Source: Xestospongia muta
Taxonomy: Eukaryota; Porifera; Demospongiae; Haplosclerida; Petrosiidae
Length of the DNA: 64,000 nucleotides
Direction: 5' to 3'
Assembly: GCA_963693285.1 (NCBI GenBank)
Contig: OY848918.1
Location: 13,886,263-13,950,262, forward strand
In this document: piece by piece, positions 33,868 to 45,920 of the stretch
How the letters are laid out: each line of letters opens with the position of its first letter
Numbering within the stretch: the first letter of the stretch is position 1
Notes under the pieces: generated by a model
Seen by the model: only the letters and a program-made list of their open reading frames with translations
What the model was told of the DNA's origin: nothing
The model's database searches: none
Translations under genes and position numbers: made by a program

Positions 33868-34307
33868 CACTATGAACCAGAGGTAAATCAGAATCTTCAG
33901 TATTTCAGATGACATGTCTCAGAATGATGAGAGGTTACTAAATACTGAATGGTTAGTCTCTTGTGTCTGTTAGTCAGCTATAATAATAATAATAAATGAG
34001 AAGGCTACATTAGCTATCTGAGCTAATTTCAAAATATTGTGTTCTGTTATAGATACAAGTATATTTTTACCTGTAGGTGTAAGTGTGGACATTGTATAGT
34101 CATGCCTACTGTAGCTGAGTGGATATGTTATTACAAGATAGACGCTACAATCCAGAAAATGGAGCAGATTCAAGCACAGATATCCTGTATCACTGAACAT
34201 GAAGGATTTGAACATGTTTGCCTAAATGTTAGGATACTACAAGCAGAATATTTCAATTATAGGCATCATTATAGTATGCATGATATTCAGGACCAGCCAG
34301 GATATGA
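33868..34307 (+). pseudogene. P2X7-type intracellular domain exon pair, copy 1
   Basis: The exon at 34053-34307 (acceptor TTATAG, donor GTAAGT) encodes CRCKCGHCIVMP, then CITEHEGFEHVCLN, then AEYFNYRHHYSM. This has the Cys-rich zinc-binding layout (CxCGxC...MP...CIT-HPGF--VCLN--VL) of the P2X7 C-terminal cytosolic domain, which many invertebrates carry in stand-alone proteins. An upstream exon ends ...QNDERLLNTEW (about 33900-33947), again typical of the acidic lead-in. WICYYKI replaces the usual Cys-Cys pair, so zinc ligands are lost. No full gene surrounds it. Confidence 0.6.
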
Positions 34308-34885
34308 GTAAGTACAGGGTTTTATTGAACTCACTACAGTAAGCCATTACATACAGGCAATACAGATTTATCTCCTATCAACAGTTTACTAGTTGGTGTT
34401 GGGATTGGGTTGGAAGAACAATATGTGTTGTATTGCCTAGCTGTGTTGTCAACAAACTTCGGACAAAATTTCCATCTGCTCATTAAGCTGGGTTCAAGTA
34501 TCACTAACTCAATGACACTGACATATAGTTAATGAGTATTATAGTTAAGAGTAATGATATTTATTATTTCCATAACAATAGAAATAATAACATTATTGAA
34601 CTAATGTTGGAGAAAGCTAAAACGACTTCTGTGGCTCTTGATAGCAGAAGCTTTGTCAGGTGTATCATAAGTACTGCTTAAGGGCCCAGGAACATTGGAG
34701 GTTGACTATTGAGTGCCTCCATCCATGAAGAATTCAAAGATTGCTTAAAGAATGTCATCAATATAGTCTGGATGAAACGAGAATGTAATTTTGTTAGCAT
34801 CATGTCATATTTAAGTAGCCATAATAGATATAATAGTACTACAGGTAAATATAATAGTATCTATGTCACAAGTTGACAAGACAAT

Positions 34886-35035
34886 ATTTTGAAGTTAGCT
34901 CAGATAGCTCATGTAGCCTTCTTATTCATTATTATAGCTGACTAACAGACACAAGAGACTAACTATTCAGGATTTAGTAATCTCTCATCATTCTGAAACT
35001 CATCATCTGAAGATTCTGACTCAGAGTCACTTTAG
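34886..35035 (-). repeat. Inverted copy of the P2X7-domain lead-in exon
   Basis: Reverse complement of 33885-34035 (lead-in exon plus start of its intron). It preserves a longer acidic reading, SDSESESSDDEFQNDERLL, with stops nearby. The two copies form an inverted pair about 850 bp apart. Confidence 0.65.
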
Positions 35036-35144
35036 TCTAATTCATACTAATATGGAACGACTATGTTTTCGGAGCCTTCCATGAGATCATATTCAGGGTC
35101 ACTACGTTTGATCATATCGAAGGAAAAAGAAGACTAGGAGAAGG

Positions 35145-35715
35145 TTATCAGTGGCTTAGACCTCGAAAAAGTTTTTTTTTTGGGGGGGGGGGGGGGCTCA
35201 AATTAAATGTAATCTGATATTTTTTACTACCATGCCGGAAAAATTACATTTGATGAGAAAATCCACTTTGGGCATCATCATAGTTAAGTTCATAGTATCT
35301 TCGTTTTCATTTCAGAATTCCCATGTTCCAGTTCTTCATTCAATCTGAATACTCTTTCATCTGGTTCTTCAGATTCCTTCTCAGATTCATCTCCGTTTTT
35401 TGATTTACTTTCAATTTTGCAGAAAGTAAGCATTCATGCTTGTCTTTTAGCCATTTTGAACTTTTACTATTGAACTACTGTACAGCTGGTATTAATTATT
35501 CAATATTTTGCATGCATGATTGATCACCTACAAATGCATGTACATCATATACACTGTCAGGTGCATAACTCTTTTTGACACCATTCATTTTTTGATAATG
35601 GTTTTTTGAAATTCCTGAATCATTCAAATTGGGGGTCTCCCCCCCCCCATTCTAGAATTAGGTGGGCTCGAACCCACCTGCTCCCCTATGTCTAAGCCAG
35701 TGCTTAATTTGCTTG
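35145..35715. mobile_element. Possible MITE with homopolymer subterminal tracts
   Basis: CASTGGCTTAGAC occurs near 35147 on the plus strand and inverted near 35700. Each is followed inward by a G-run (15 G at 35182-35196; 10 C at 35639-35648 on the other strand). No target duplication was identified and no coding content seen. Confidence 0.4.
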
Positions 35716-36059
35716 AATACTGACTAGATACATCGCTTTGAAAGTCTTCAGCCATTACTTTGCACCTAGCATTCGTTCCCCTTGTGACGTCACATAAGAG
35801 TATCACCCTACTAGAAAAAACATTCCAATCTCTGAAGAAGCCTTGAAAGAGCTTCTAAAAGAAGCTTGCTTTAAATAGTGATAACAATTTTTAAAAATTA
35901 TTAAAATATTTTTAGGGTGAATTGCACATGTCAAAGATTACATTTACGGCCAAAAATGTTGAATTGTGGCATGCACTCCTCCCTTAATGATCTTGATAAC
36001 TTCCAACTACTTATTCCTTATTCCATTTTTTGGATAGGCTTTTCTTGTTACTTAATAAA

Positions 36060-36580
36060 ATGTAGAGCACTAGTACCACGAGCCGTCTCTTAGAAATGAC
36101 TGTCAGCAATGTGTTTCAGTTGGGTAGGGTTCTTCATTTTGGTCGTACATCATATGAATGTTATTTACAGAAGCCGAGGACAGTCATTACAATTCCATAT
36201 AATCCCGCTTTATTAAAATAGAAGCTAGGACTTGTAATGTCAGTCCTCAGCTTCCGTATTCCTTGGTTCCCGTAGAACATTAAGCATAATTTCTAAGCTG
36301 TTTTTTGATTGGTGAATTCCAAAAATGTGTAAATTGTCACTGAGGGTAGTTAATATATACAACACATTTACAATGTTTGACCAACTTTTGAACAACAGTT
36401 TAATAATTCAAAAAAAATGAATGTATGCACTTGCACACAACATATATAGTTAATATTACTCCATTCAACTGGCAAGTTAGTATCTGATGATGTCAACAAT
36501 AAAATATAATAATGTGGAGCTTCACATGCTTGATAGTCTTTTCTTCCAATAGAAGTGCCCTTCAGTAACAGGAATGTTAC
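36060..36580. repeat. Dispersed repeat R1 (CTGTCTCTTAGAAATGA ... GAAGCCGAGGAC)
   Basis: A non-coding family recurring at 44100-44640 (twice), 45420-45500 and 45950-46045 (inverted), 47770-48170, 51640-52240 and 59215-59570. It contains inverted GGAAGC/GCTTCC motifs and CCAATTCC tracts. Here it is followed by a conserved AAACATTTACAATGTTTGAC segment that travels with it. Confidence 0.65.
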
Positions 36581-36599
36581 TTTTGTCTACGAATGTCTG

Positions 36600-36880
36600 T
36601 AAAGATGTGATATTCTTCCTGCTGTCAAAGGTAGACCACCATTTAATGATATTGAACATGATCTATTTGCCCTTCCTGCTAGGTTTAGTGGTTTATGTCT
36701 TATTAATCCTTCTAAAACATCTGACCTTGATCTCTCATTTTCTACTAAGATCATTGATCCTCTATACAAGACCTTGTACTATTTAAGAACCAGACCATCA
36801 CTAGTGAGGTAGCTATTTTGCAAACTGAAGTGAAACCAGAAGTTCGAAGGATAAAGAAGGAACTCCTTTTATCTGCCTCT
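36600..36880 (+). mobile_element. Retroelement ORF fragment (LPARFSGL-LINP family), unit G
   Basis: Plus-strand reading FALPARFSGLCLINPSKTS matches the larger fragment at 21.0 kb; broken soon after by frameshifts. Confidence 0.55.
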
Positions 36881-37704
36881 TTATATGTATATGCACACAA
36901 GAATGTTTGTTTCCTACACTTCAGAAAGGAATAAATAAGACGAGAACACTCATAAACTCTATAGTGTTGCACAAAGGGTCAGTTAGATAAAAACAAAGGT
37001 GTGTCACAAGCAGATATTGATGCTGAGGAAACCGAATCAGAATGGAAGCTGTTTCAGAGAGTCATTTTTGTGTATGTTCAGACTTCTGTAAAGACTACAT
37101 GTATATTCCTTTAAAATAAATATTTTTGAAAAAGGTGTAGAAACTACAGCTCCAGAAATGGGATTTTTATCCCTTAGATTGCATTAGAATCAATCTCAGA
37201 AGATTTAAAACCCAAACCATTCTTGGGAGAAATGCCCCTAGATCACCCTAGCAGGTGTACTTCCCCCAAAAATATATATTTCGTAGGTAGAAACCTGACT
37301 GTTAACACTAAACAGATAGCTGTGTCAGTCCTAAGAGGTAGATCTAATTACAATCATGGTATCTGATAATGCTGACAAAATTGTAGATGGATGGATGGAG
37401 GGATAAAAGGAAGAAAAGATAGATGGATAGTAATGGAAAAATGGAACATCTATGTAAATACATGAATGTAATAAGATGAATGAATAGAAAGAAGAATTAG
37501 TGAAAAAAGAGTTGAATAGATGAATGTAAGTGTACAAAGTATGAATGAATTCAGGTGCACATATACATAAATATATGAATAAATTTATGATTACTTGAAG
37601 GAATAAACAAAATCATTGCACAGATACTTTAATAAAGGAATGAATGGGTGGATCAATTGATTAATCCATTATTAATGGATGGACTTCCATCTCTCTGCAA
37701 TGTG
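36881..37704. repeat. Unit G dispersed block and TGGATGGA/TGAATGAA module
   Basis: Same succession as in units E, F, H and J: the CACTCATAAACTC segment, EETESEWKLF-like reading, a CCTAGCAGGTGTACTTCCCC segment, then the low-complexity module leading to the minisatellite. Confidence 0.6.
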
Positions 37705-38390
37705 TGCGACTTGTGTAACTAACGCAACAGATATAACTAGTGCAACAAATGCAATAAATACAATAGATACAACAAATGAGGCACGTGCAATAGGTCAATA
37801 TTTGTAACACTGATATGCAAAATGTAACAGGTGCAACTAATATGACAGTTGTAATGAGTGCAAGTGTTGTCAATGGTGCAGTAAATACAACAAAAGCAAC
37901 AAATGCAACAGCTATAACAAATGTAACAAATGGAACAGGTGCAACAGGTACAATACAAATGGAACAGGTTGAACAGGTCTAACAGGTACAACAAATGTAA
38001 CAGGTGCAATAGAAATGGAACAGGTGGAACAGATCTAACAGATGCAACAAATGGAACAGATGCAACAGTACAATATAAATGCAACAGGTGCAAGAGATCT
38101 GACAGGTGCAACAAATGGAACAGGTGCAATAGTTGTAACAGATGCAACAATTGTAATGTGTACAAACAGTTGCAACTGACACAACAAAAGTAACAAAGGC
38201 AATAGATGCAACTAGTGCAATAGTAGTCTTGTCATACCTAGACTGAAAAGTAATTTTCCCCTCTTGCAGGTCTTAGCAAATCAGGTAAAACAGTTGCAAC
38301 AAGTGTAACATGTGCAATAGTAGCAACTGGTATCACAAATGTATCAAGTGTAATGATGCTTTAGTTGAATTTGTTACAACGGTTGAACTG
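37705..38390. repeat. GCAACARRT minisatellite, longest allele (unit G)
   Basis: Several dozen 9-bp-phase repeats flanked by the same unique tails as the other alleles. It generates long shadow frames on both strands (up to about 140 codons), which are not genes. Confidence 0.88.
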
Positions 38391-38780
38391 TTAAAAATGA
38401 AGTGTTAAATCATGATCAGTACAGTTAGTGTCAAAAGTAATTGTGTCAAACAATGTTATTGGTTACAGGAGTAAATTAAAGCCATCATGGGGATACATGA
38501 TTAGATATTTAGAAGTAGTAAACACCACACTGTTCTCACTACTAATATACTAATGACAAGTCATGTATATAGTTCATTGTCAGAGTTATGAGATTCTGTA
38601 TATGCATGCCACTATAAAAATTGACTGGTTGATTTAACTGGATCGTTACAAAAGAGCAAAGAAGTGCAGATTACCTTTGTGAACTTTATCCATTGTTGTT
38701 ACATTAGTTACAGCAGGTACAGGATGCAGATGCAACAAACAATACATTTGTGTTGCAGTGACTCCAACAGTCAATAAAGA

Positions 38781-38786
38781 TTTATT
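38781..38786 (-). terminator. Polyadenylation signal of ELO-G
   Basis: AATAAA on the minus strand, about 82 bp downstream of the ELO-G stop, at the same relative position as in ELO-F. Confidence 0.6.
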
Positions 38787-38867
38787 ACTTAATAACATAA
38801 TATTGATAGCTCACAAGATAGAAAATAATTCATGATTAAATAAAGAAAATTAACAAAAATGCTGAAG

Positions 38868-39677
38868 CTATTGGCTTTTGTCTTTTTTTCTAATATAACG
38901 ATTAATAAAGTAGTGTCCAAATAAAATAGCATATGATAAATACAACAAAAGACCAAACAAAAAGACATCAGCATCATAATCACAGATATCAAAGTGATTG
39001 TGGTATGAATACAAAATAAGGTTTATAATAATACCAATAATCATCTGTAGCAGTTGTAAGGTGGTTACAAATAATGCAACCGTTGCAGGGAGTTGAACAC
39101 CACCAGATATAAGAGTGTAATAAGAATACATGATAGAATGAACAAAATAGTTCATACAAGCAAGCCAAAGTCCTTGACTGGTAATACCCTTACAAAAACT
39201 GTACCAACAGAACACAAGTATTGACACATGATGATACCAATGTAGAAATATTAATCGATTTTTCTGTAAAACTATAAAAAAAGTGTCACCGAACTCTAAG
39301 ATTTTAGACAGCGCAAAAAAAAAAGCCCAAATGCAAACATGAGGATTCCAATAGATCCCTGATTTACAAGCTGTGTATGGTATACCATATTTGAAGATTC
39401 CCTTAACAAGAGAAGGTAGAACATTTATAGTCCCCAATATAGAAAACACAGCTAAAAAAACATTCCATAGAAAGAGTGGTCTTTTGAGATTATAAGGCTT
39501 TTTATTAGCCATCCATTTTCGACCAACATAAATGAATACTAAATAAATGCAAATAGCAGCAACAGGAATGTGCCAAATATCATTTAGCCATTTTATTGCT
39601 CCATTACAGTTGAATTTAGATTGCAAAGTTCCCAGAAAAGGTAGATATTGGAATGGGCTGACAAAATCATCCATCAT
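38868..39677 (-). CDS. ELO-G: ELOVL6-like fatty acid elongase (array copy)
   Basis: Intact single-exon copy, 269 residues from MMDDFVSP. The frame extends upstream to 39728, adding 17 residues from former 5' UTR; the MM start aligns with the other copies. Boxes are KILEFGDT (125-132), HWYHHVS (146-152), NYFVHSIMYSYYTL and TTLQLLQM. The glutamate lost in ELO-F is present. Substitutions LQKNR for LRKSR just before the histidine box and QMIIGI for QMFIGI are private to this copy. The C-terminus KDKSQ fits the K-x-K-x-x ER retrieval pattern. Upstream lies the copied bidirectional promoter with a consensus X-box. Confidence 0.92.
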   Translation of the reverse strand: MMDDFVSPFQYLPFLGTLQSKFNCNGAIKWLNDIWHIPVAAICIYLVFIYVGRKWMANKKPYNLKRPLFLWNVFLAVFSILGTINVLPSLVKGIFKYGIPYTACKSGIYWNPHVCIWAFFFALSKILEFGDTFFIVLQKNRLIFLHWYHHVSILVFCWYSFCKGITSQGLWLACMNYFVHSIMYSYYTLISGGVQLPATVALFVTTLQLLQMIIGIIINLILYSYHNHFDICDYDADVFLFGLLLYLSYAILFGHYFINRYIRKKDKSQ

Positions 39678-39884
39678 ACTTGAAACATCTGCAAAAAAGA
39701 GTGGCTTTGCAACTTTCAAACGTTGCATATAATTAAGAGATGTTAATGTTCACATTTTGACAACACTTTTGGTGTGAAACCTCACCTTTTGAGATTAAGC
39801 ATGGGGCTTTTAAACTTTTGTAGATCTATTGTTGTCAAGCAACAGTAACACTAACAAATATACCTATCATTGAAGTTATGGTAA
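39678..39884. promoter_or_regulatory. Copied ELO-C/ZMYND12 promoter, X-box intact, exon-1 stub (ELO-G)
   Basis: X-box GTTGTCAAGCAAC at 39831-39843 fits RYYNYY-N-RRNRAC. The ZMYND12 start is destroyed (ATACC). About 25 bp of exon 1 remain before the same Gypsy junction as in units F and I. Confidence 0.75.
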
Positions 39885-40149
39885 TTTCAATTGATCCTGA
39901 TGAGACATGCATTTCTCTAAGTTGAGGATTACCTCCTGCTTCTTCACTTCTTTGTAGTACTGCTTTCAATCAAGAAACAAGTAGTTACAGTTGAATTAGC
40001 TATTTCTGTCTTGATACGTACACGACCAAATATCAAAGCTAATTCTCTGACATTCCAGGTCCATATAACAGGAATTGACCTTTCTTGGCTTCCTATAGAA
40101 CATTAAGCATAATTTCTAAGCTGTGTTTTGATTAATGAATTACAAGAAT
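39885..40149 (-). mobile_element. Ty3/Gypsy-derived fragment and flank (unit G)
   Basis: Same fragment and same junction as at 33.58 kb (TTTCAATTGATCCTGATGA), then the conserved TTGAATTAGCTATTTCTG flank; truncated near 40050, where an R1-type tail begins. Confidence 0.6.
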
Positions 40150-41109
40150 GTGTTAATTTTTACTAAGGGTAGGTAATATATAAAACATTTACAATGTTTG
40201 ACCAACGTTTGAACAACAGTTTAATAATTCAAAAGATATCAATTTGAGGTGGGTGGAGTCCACTAATCTCATCTCCTCCACGTCTGTCTTTGACCCATGC
40301 CACCTTCCTGGAAGAAAAAAAATTGTCCAAGTATGACATGTAGAAGATGAAACACTCATAAACCTCTATGGTGTTGCACAAAGGGTCAATTAGATGTAAA
40401 CAAAGTTGTGTCATAACCAGATATTGATGCTGTGGGAACTGAATCAGAATGGAAGCAGTTTCAGAGAGTCATTTTTGTGAGTATTCAGACTTCTGTAAAG
40501 TATACATGTATATATCTCTAAAATGAATATTTTTTGAGAAAGGTGTAGAAACTAGAGTTCCAGAAATGTGATTTTTACTCTTTAGATTGCGTTAGAATCA
40601 ATCTCAGAAGATCTAAAACCCTAACCTTTCCTAGGAGTATGCCCCAGATCACCTTAATAGGTGTACTTTCCCCAAAAATATATATTTTCTAGATAGAGAC
40701 CTGACTGTTAACATTAAACAGATAGCTGTGTCAGTCCTAAGAGGTAGATCTAATTACAATCATGGTATCTGATAATGCTGACAAAATTATAGATGAATGG
40801 AGGGATAAAAAGAAGAAGAGATAGATGGATAGTAATGGAAAAATGAAACATCTATGTAAATACATGAATGTAATAAAGTGAATGAATAGAAAGAAGAATT
40901 AGTAAAAGAAGAGTTGAATAGATGAATCTAAGTGTACAAAGTATGAATGAATTCAGGTGCACATATACATAAATATATGAATGAATTTATGATTACTTGA
41001 AGGAATAAACAAAATCATTGCACAGATACTTTAATAAAGGAATGAATGGGTGGATCAATTGATTAATCCATTATTAATGGATGGCCTTCCATCTCTCTGC
41101 AATGTGTGC
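40150..41109. repeat. Unit H dispersed block and TGGATGGA/TGAATGAA module
   Basis: R1 tail (ACATTTACAATGTTTGACC), a short GAGGTGGGTGGAGTCCAC segment, the CACTCATAAACC segment and the low-complexity module, in the same order as other units but without the LINE-like fragment. Confidence 0.6.
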
Positions 41110-41680
41110 GACTTGTGTAACTAACGCAACAGATATAACTAGTGCAACAAATGCAATAAATACAATAGATACAACAAATGAGGCACGCGCAATAGGTCAA
41201 TATTTGTAACACTGATATGCAAAATGTAACAGGTGCAACTAATATGACAGTTGTAATGAGTGCAAGTGTTGTAAATGGTGCAGTAAATACAACAAAAGCA
41301 ACAAATGCAACAGCTATAACAAATGTAACAAATGGAACAGGTGCAACAGGTACAATACAAATGGAATAGGTTGAACAAGTCTAACAGGTACAACAAATGT
41401 AACAGGTGGAACAGATCTAACAGGTGTATCAAATGGAACAGGTGCAATAGTTGCAACAGATGCAACAATTGTAATGTGTGCAACATACAACTGACAAAAC
41501 AAAAGCAACAAAGGCAACAGATGCAACACATGCAATAATAGTCTTGTTTTACCTAGACTGCAAAGTGATATATCAGGTGAAACAGTTGCAACAAGTGAAA
41601 CATATGCAATAGTCGCAACTGGTATGACAAATGTAACAGATGTAATGATGCTTCAGTTGCACCTGTTACAACAGTTAAAC
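41110..41680. repeat. GCAACARRT minisatellite (unit H)
   Basis: Intermediate-length allele with the standard flanks; closest in sequence and length to the unit G array. Confidence 0.85.
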
Positions 41681-41916
41681 TGTAAAAAACAAAGTATTAA
41701 ATCAGTACAGTCAGTGTCAAATTAAAAGTAATGGTGTCAAATGTATATAGTTCATTGTCAGAGTTATGAGATTCTCTATATGCATGCCACTGTGAAAACT
41801 GACCGGTTGATTTAACCAATAATACTGATGTAACAGTTAAATTAGTTACAGGAGGTACAGTAAGCAGATGCATGCAAGAAACCTTAGGTTTGTACTGCAA
41901 TGACTGCAACAGTCAA

Positions 41917-42593
41917 TTGTGGTATGCATAGAAAGTAAGATTTATGCTAATACCAATGAAGATCTGTAGCAGTTGTAAGCTGGTTATAAGTATGGCAACT
42001 ATTGCAGGGAGATGAACACCACCAGATGTAAGAGTATAATAAGAATATATGATAGAATGAACAAAATAGTTCTGACAACCAAACCAATGTACCTTACCGG
42101 ATACACCTTTACTTAAACAGTACCAGGAATACATGAGTGTTGACACATGATGATACCAATGTAGAAATATTAATCAACGTTTCCGTAAAACTATAAAAAG
42201 AGTGTCACCAAACTCTACGATTTTAGACAGAACAAAAAAAGCCCCAAATGCAAACATGAGGATTGAAAAAGATCTCTGATTTACAAGCTGTGTATGGTAT
42301 ACCATACTTGAAAACAGTCTTAATAAGAGAAGTAGAACATTTATAGTCCCCAATATAGAAAACACAGCCAAAAAAACATTCCCTAGAAAGAGTGGTCTTT
42401 TGAGATTATATGGCTCTCTATTAGCAATCCATTTTCAACCAACATAAATTAATACTAAATAAATGCAAATAGCAGCAACAGGAATGTGCCAACTATCATT
42501 TATCCATTTTATTGCTCCAACAGAGTTGAATTTAGATTGCAAAGTTTCCAGAAAAGGAAGATATTGCAATGGGCTGACGATATTATTCACCAT
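41917..42593 (-). pseudogene. ELO-H: elongase pseudogene
   Basis: Begins MVNNIVSPLQYLPFLETL and follows ELO-C-type sequence. A TGA replaces the Arg codon of VGRKWM near 42437. A frameshift pair scrambles the LPSLVK...ACKSE loop (about 42290-42340). A second TGA replaces Arg just before LIFLHWYHH (about 42172). Downstream the HWYHH box, NYFVHSIIYSYYTL and TSLQLLQ are readable. The last 50 or so codons are missing: at 41917 the sequence jumps from AYHN directly to the 3' flank. Both nonsense changes are CGA to TGA. It retains the longest ZMYND12 exon-1 stub together with ELO-K. Confidence 0.9.
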
Positions 42594-42830
42594 ACTCGAA
42601 ATTATATGCAGAAATAGCCAGAGTGGCTTTACAAGTTTCAACTATTGCATAATGTTCATACTTTGATAACACTTATTGTGTGACATCTCGCAAGTTGAGA
42701 TCAAGCATGGGCTTTTAACCTTTTGTAGATCTATTGTTGTCAAGCAACACTAATTCTAGCAAACAAAATGTCTATCATTGAAGTTATGGTAACTGGATTG
42801 AGAGTAAATAATCTTAGTAATCCAAAACAT
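42594..42830. promoter_or_regulatory. Copied promoter with intact X-box and 61-bp ZMYND12 exon-1 stub (ELO-H)
   Basis: X-box GTTGTCAAGCAAC at 42736-42748. The stub 42768-42828 keeps the ATG and aligns without gaps to the first 61 bp of ZMYND12 exon 1 (ending TAATCCAAAA), then diverges before the MYND cysteines. Confidence 0.8.
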
Positions 42831-43689
42831 TAACATACATAGACATATAAATATTGTTCTATTACAAAATAAAATTGCTCTATAAATAATACATCACAAC
42901 TCCTTTTCTCAGAAGGTTAGATGATTAAACAATAGCAACTCTCCAAAACTAGTCGATATTTTAAGAGAACCATGTAAGGGTCAGAGTTATTAGAGAGTAC
43001 TTTCTTCACTGTTTGATATACGTTCAACTTAATTGTTACTTTGTGAAAAAAGGAACTGTAGTGTTTAAATGTAGTATGTTGATAACCTTATAATGTTACA
43101 AAGTTCTTGAAACAGCAAGGATAATCTTGTACTTTTGAAAGCATTGGTGGTTCACTTGGAAGAGTGGTCTTTCAAGAAAAAAATTCTCACTTCTGCACCA
43201 TTTGAGAGACCTGGTCACCAAACAGATGATGATGCTCTTAGGTTGTTCCATTGAATTCCTTGATGGAGACATATGCAATTAGTTTAATTTCCAATCAGAT
43301 CTATGTATTGTATAAGTACAGCCCTACAAAAAGGATGAAGTGTCTGCTGATATCTTTGTATCTAAAGAGCAAGTACTTTAGGCTTTGAAAGTTCATAAAG
43401 AAGTATATCATCAAATACAGTTAACATACATCTTATACATGCCCAAATAGCTGCTAGTGTTTTCCTTTTCAATCTGAGCTTATATCTTTTTCAGTTTCAG
43501 ACATCGAATGAGAGGCATACACATTTGGAGTTCCATATATTTACATAAATACCCTAGACCAAAGGACAAGGCATCTGCCTATATCTTTGTAGCTGAGGTA
43601 GTATTACAAAAAACAGATATTGTAGCCTTTGAAAGTTTTCTTTTCTTAGGTCCAATGCCAGTCATTTTTCTTTCTCAGTAATTCATTTA
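42831..43689. other. Unit H right flank, no gene recognised
   Basis: The first 130 bp (acatagacatataaatattg ... aactctccaaaactag) match 56990-57110 behind ELO-K. The rest is unique in this window and shows no domain-bearing frame. Confidence 0.5.
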
Positions 43690-44099
43690 GTGGTTGTGTT
43701 AGTTCAGCCAGATAGATTAGCAGTAAATGTACCAGCTGGTATACCGTGCACATGAAGCAATGTAATTCTAATAGGTTGCCCTGTACTTTTCATGCTGATG
43801 GTTCTTTTCATTTTCTCTAAATCACCAAGATATGACAGAAAAATTTCAAAAAAAATTTCAATTGATCCTGATGAAAGATCCACTTCTCCAATTAAAGGGT
43901 CCCTATCTTCAATTCTTTTTAGTACTGCTTTCAATCAACATACATGTACTTACAGTTGAATTAGCTATATCTGGCTTTATATATACATGACCAAATATCA
44001 AAGAAAATTCTCAGTGATAAATACATATCTATGATATGTCATATACAACTTTATTACATCTAGATAATACAGTACTAAGTAATAAAACAGGCTTTTCTT
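43690..44099 (-). mobile_element. Ty3/Gypsy RT/RNase H-region fragment (unit H)
   Basis: The minus strand reads ...LGDLEKMKRTISMK...RITLLHVHGIPAGTFTANLS, a diverged relative of the 57.4-kb fragment (...SEKIKATMSMKAQ...). It is followed by the conserved Gypsy flank up to AAAACAGGCTTTTCTTG. Confidence 0.55.
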
Positions 44100-44800
44100 G
44101 TCACTTAATGAAACGTGGAGCGCGAGTATTATGAGCTGTCTCTTAGAAATGAGTATAAACATGATGTTTCCAGTTGGGTTAGGTTGTTTGATTTTGGTTG
44201 TATATTGTAAGTCTGTTTAGGTCTGTTATTTACGGAAGTCGAGGACAAACATTCCAATTCCTATTTCCTATTTCTTCCGCGCATCTTCGCGTATTTAAAA
44301 AATTCCAATTAAGGACCTTCTTGACTTCCAATTTCTTATTCCTTATCCCGTTCTTTGCACGTGCGCCATCATCTAGGGTTTGCACGAGTACCACGAGCCG
44401 TCTCTTAGAAATGAGCGTCAGCAAGATGTTTCCAGTTGGGTAGGGTTCTTCATTTTGGTTGTACATCGGTATGACTGTTATTTACAGAAGCCAACGATGG
44501 ACATTCCAACTCCATATAATCCCCTTTGATTAAAATAGAAGCTAGGAATTGTAATGTCAGTCCTCAGCTTCCGTATTCCTTGGTTCCCGTAGAACATTAA
44601 GCATAATTTCTAAGCTGTTTTTTGATTGGTGAATTCCAAAAATGTGTAAATTGTCACTGAGGGTAGGTAATATATACAACACATTTACAATGTTTGACCA
44701 ACTTTTAAACAACAGTTTAATAATTCAAAAAAAATGAATGTATGCACTTGGACACAACATATATAGTTATTATTACTCCATTCTACAGGCATGTTAGTAT
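44100..44800. repeat. Dispersed repeat R1, two partial copies
   Basis: CTGTCTCTTAGAAATGAG occurs at 44132 and 44399. The copies overlap in tandem and end with the AAACATTTACAATGTTTGACC segment. Confidence 0.65.
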
Positions 44801-44929
44801 CTGATGATGTCAACAATAAAATATGATCATGTAAAGGTTAATATGCTTGATAGTCTTTTCTTCCATAGAAGTGACCTTCAGTAACAGGAATGTTACTTTT
44901 GTCTATGATTGTCTGAAAAAAGATATGGT

Positions 44930-45920
44930 TTTATTCCTGCTCTCAAAGGTAGAGCACCGCCTAATGACATAAACGTGATCTATTTCCATTTCCTGCTAGG
45001 TTCAGTGGTTTAGGTCTTATTAAACCTTCAAAAACATCTGACCTTGAACTCTCACTTTCTACTAAAATCACTACACCTGTACAGGACCTTGTATACTATT
45101 TAAGAACCATACTGTCACTAGTGAGGTTGCTATTTTGCAAACTGATTTCAAAGCAGAAGTTGGAATGATAAAAAAACGGACTCCATTTATCTATTGCCTC
45201 TTGTTTGAAGGATTTTTTGTCTCCTACACTTCAGAGAGGAATAAAGAAGATGAGAAAACTCATAAACTCCTATGGTGTTGCACAACGGGTTCAATTAGAT
45301 GGAAACAAAGGTGTGTCACAACCAGATATTGATGCTGAGGAAACCAAATCAGGATTGGCTTCTGTAAATAACAGACCTATTTAGACTTACGATATAAAAC
45401 AAAATCAGAAACCTAACCCAACTTGAAACACCTTGCTGATGCTCATTTCTAAGAGATGGCTCATGGTGCTCGTGCTCTGTGTTTTATTAAGTAGCAAGAA
45501 AAGCCTGTTTTCTGCCTAATGACATAAACATGATCTATTTGCCCTTCCTGCTAGGGTTAGTGGTTAAGGTCTTATTAAACTTTCTAAAACATCTGATCTT
45601 GAACTCTCATTTTCTACTAAAATCCCTACACTTGTACAGAACCATACTGTCACTAGTGAGGTTGCTATTCTGCAAACTAAAGCCAAAGCAGAATTTCGAA
45701 TGATAAAAAAAGGACTCCATTTATCTACTGCCTCTTGTTTGAAGGTTTTTTTGTCTCCTACACTTCAAAGAGGAATAGAGAAGACGAGAACACTCATAAA
45801 CTCCTATAGTGTTGCACAATGGGTTCAATTAGATGGAAACAAAGGTGTGTCACAACAAGATATTGATGCTGAGGAAACCAAATCAGGATTGGCTTCTGTA
45901 AATAACAGACCTATTTAGAC
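44930..45920 (+). mobile_element. Two tandem retroelement ORF fragments with inverted R1 pieces
   Basis: 44940-45370 and 45530-45920 each contain the CTTCCTGCTAGG...GGTCTTATTAAAC block (LPAR...GLINP family) and the NSYGVAQ...EETKSGLASVNNR block. Each is followed by an inverted R1 segment (45375-45500, 45921-46045). The two halves are near-identical, a recent local tandem duplication of about 540 bp. Confidence 0.6.

Noticed and set aside
35661..35720. tRNA-like B-box (GGTTCGAGCCC) with a TGGCTTAG A-box-like sequence on the minus strand
   Set aside because: Spacing between the boxes is too short, no cloverleaf can be drawn, and the sequence is part of a repeat with inverted ends.
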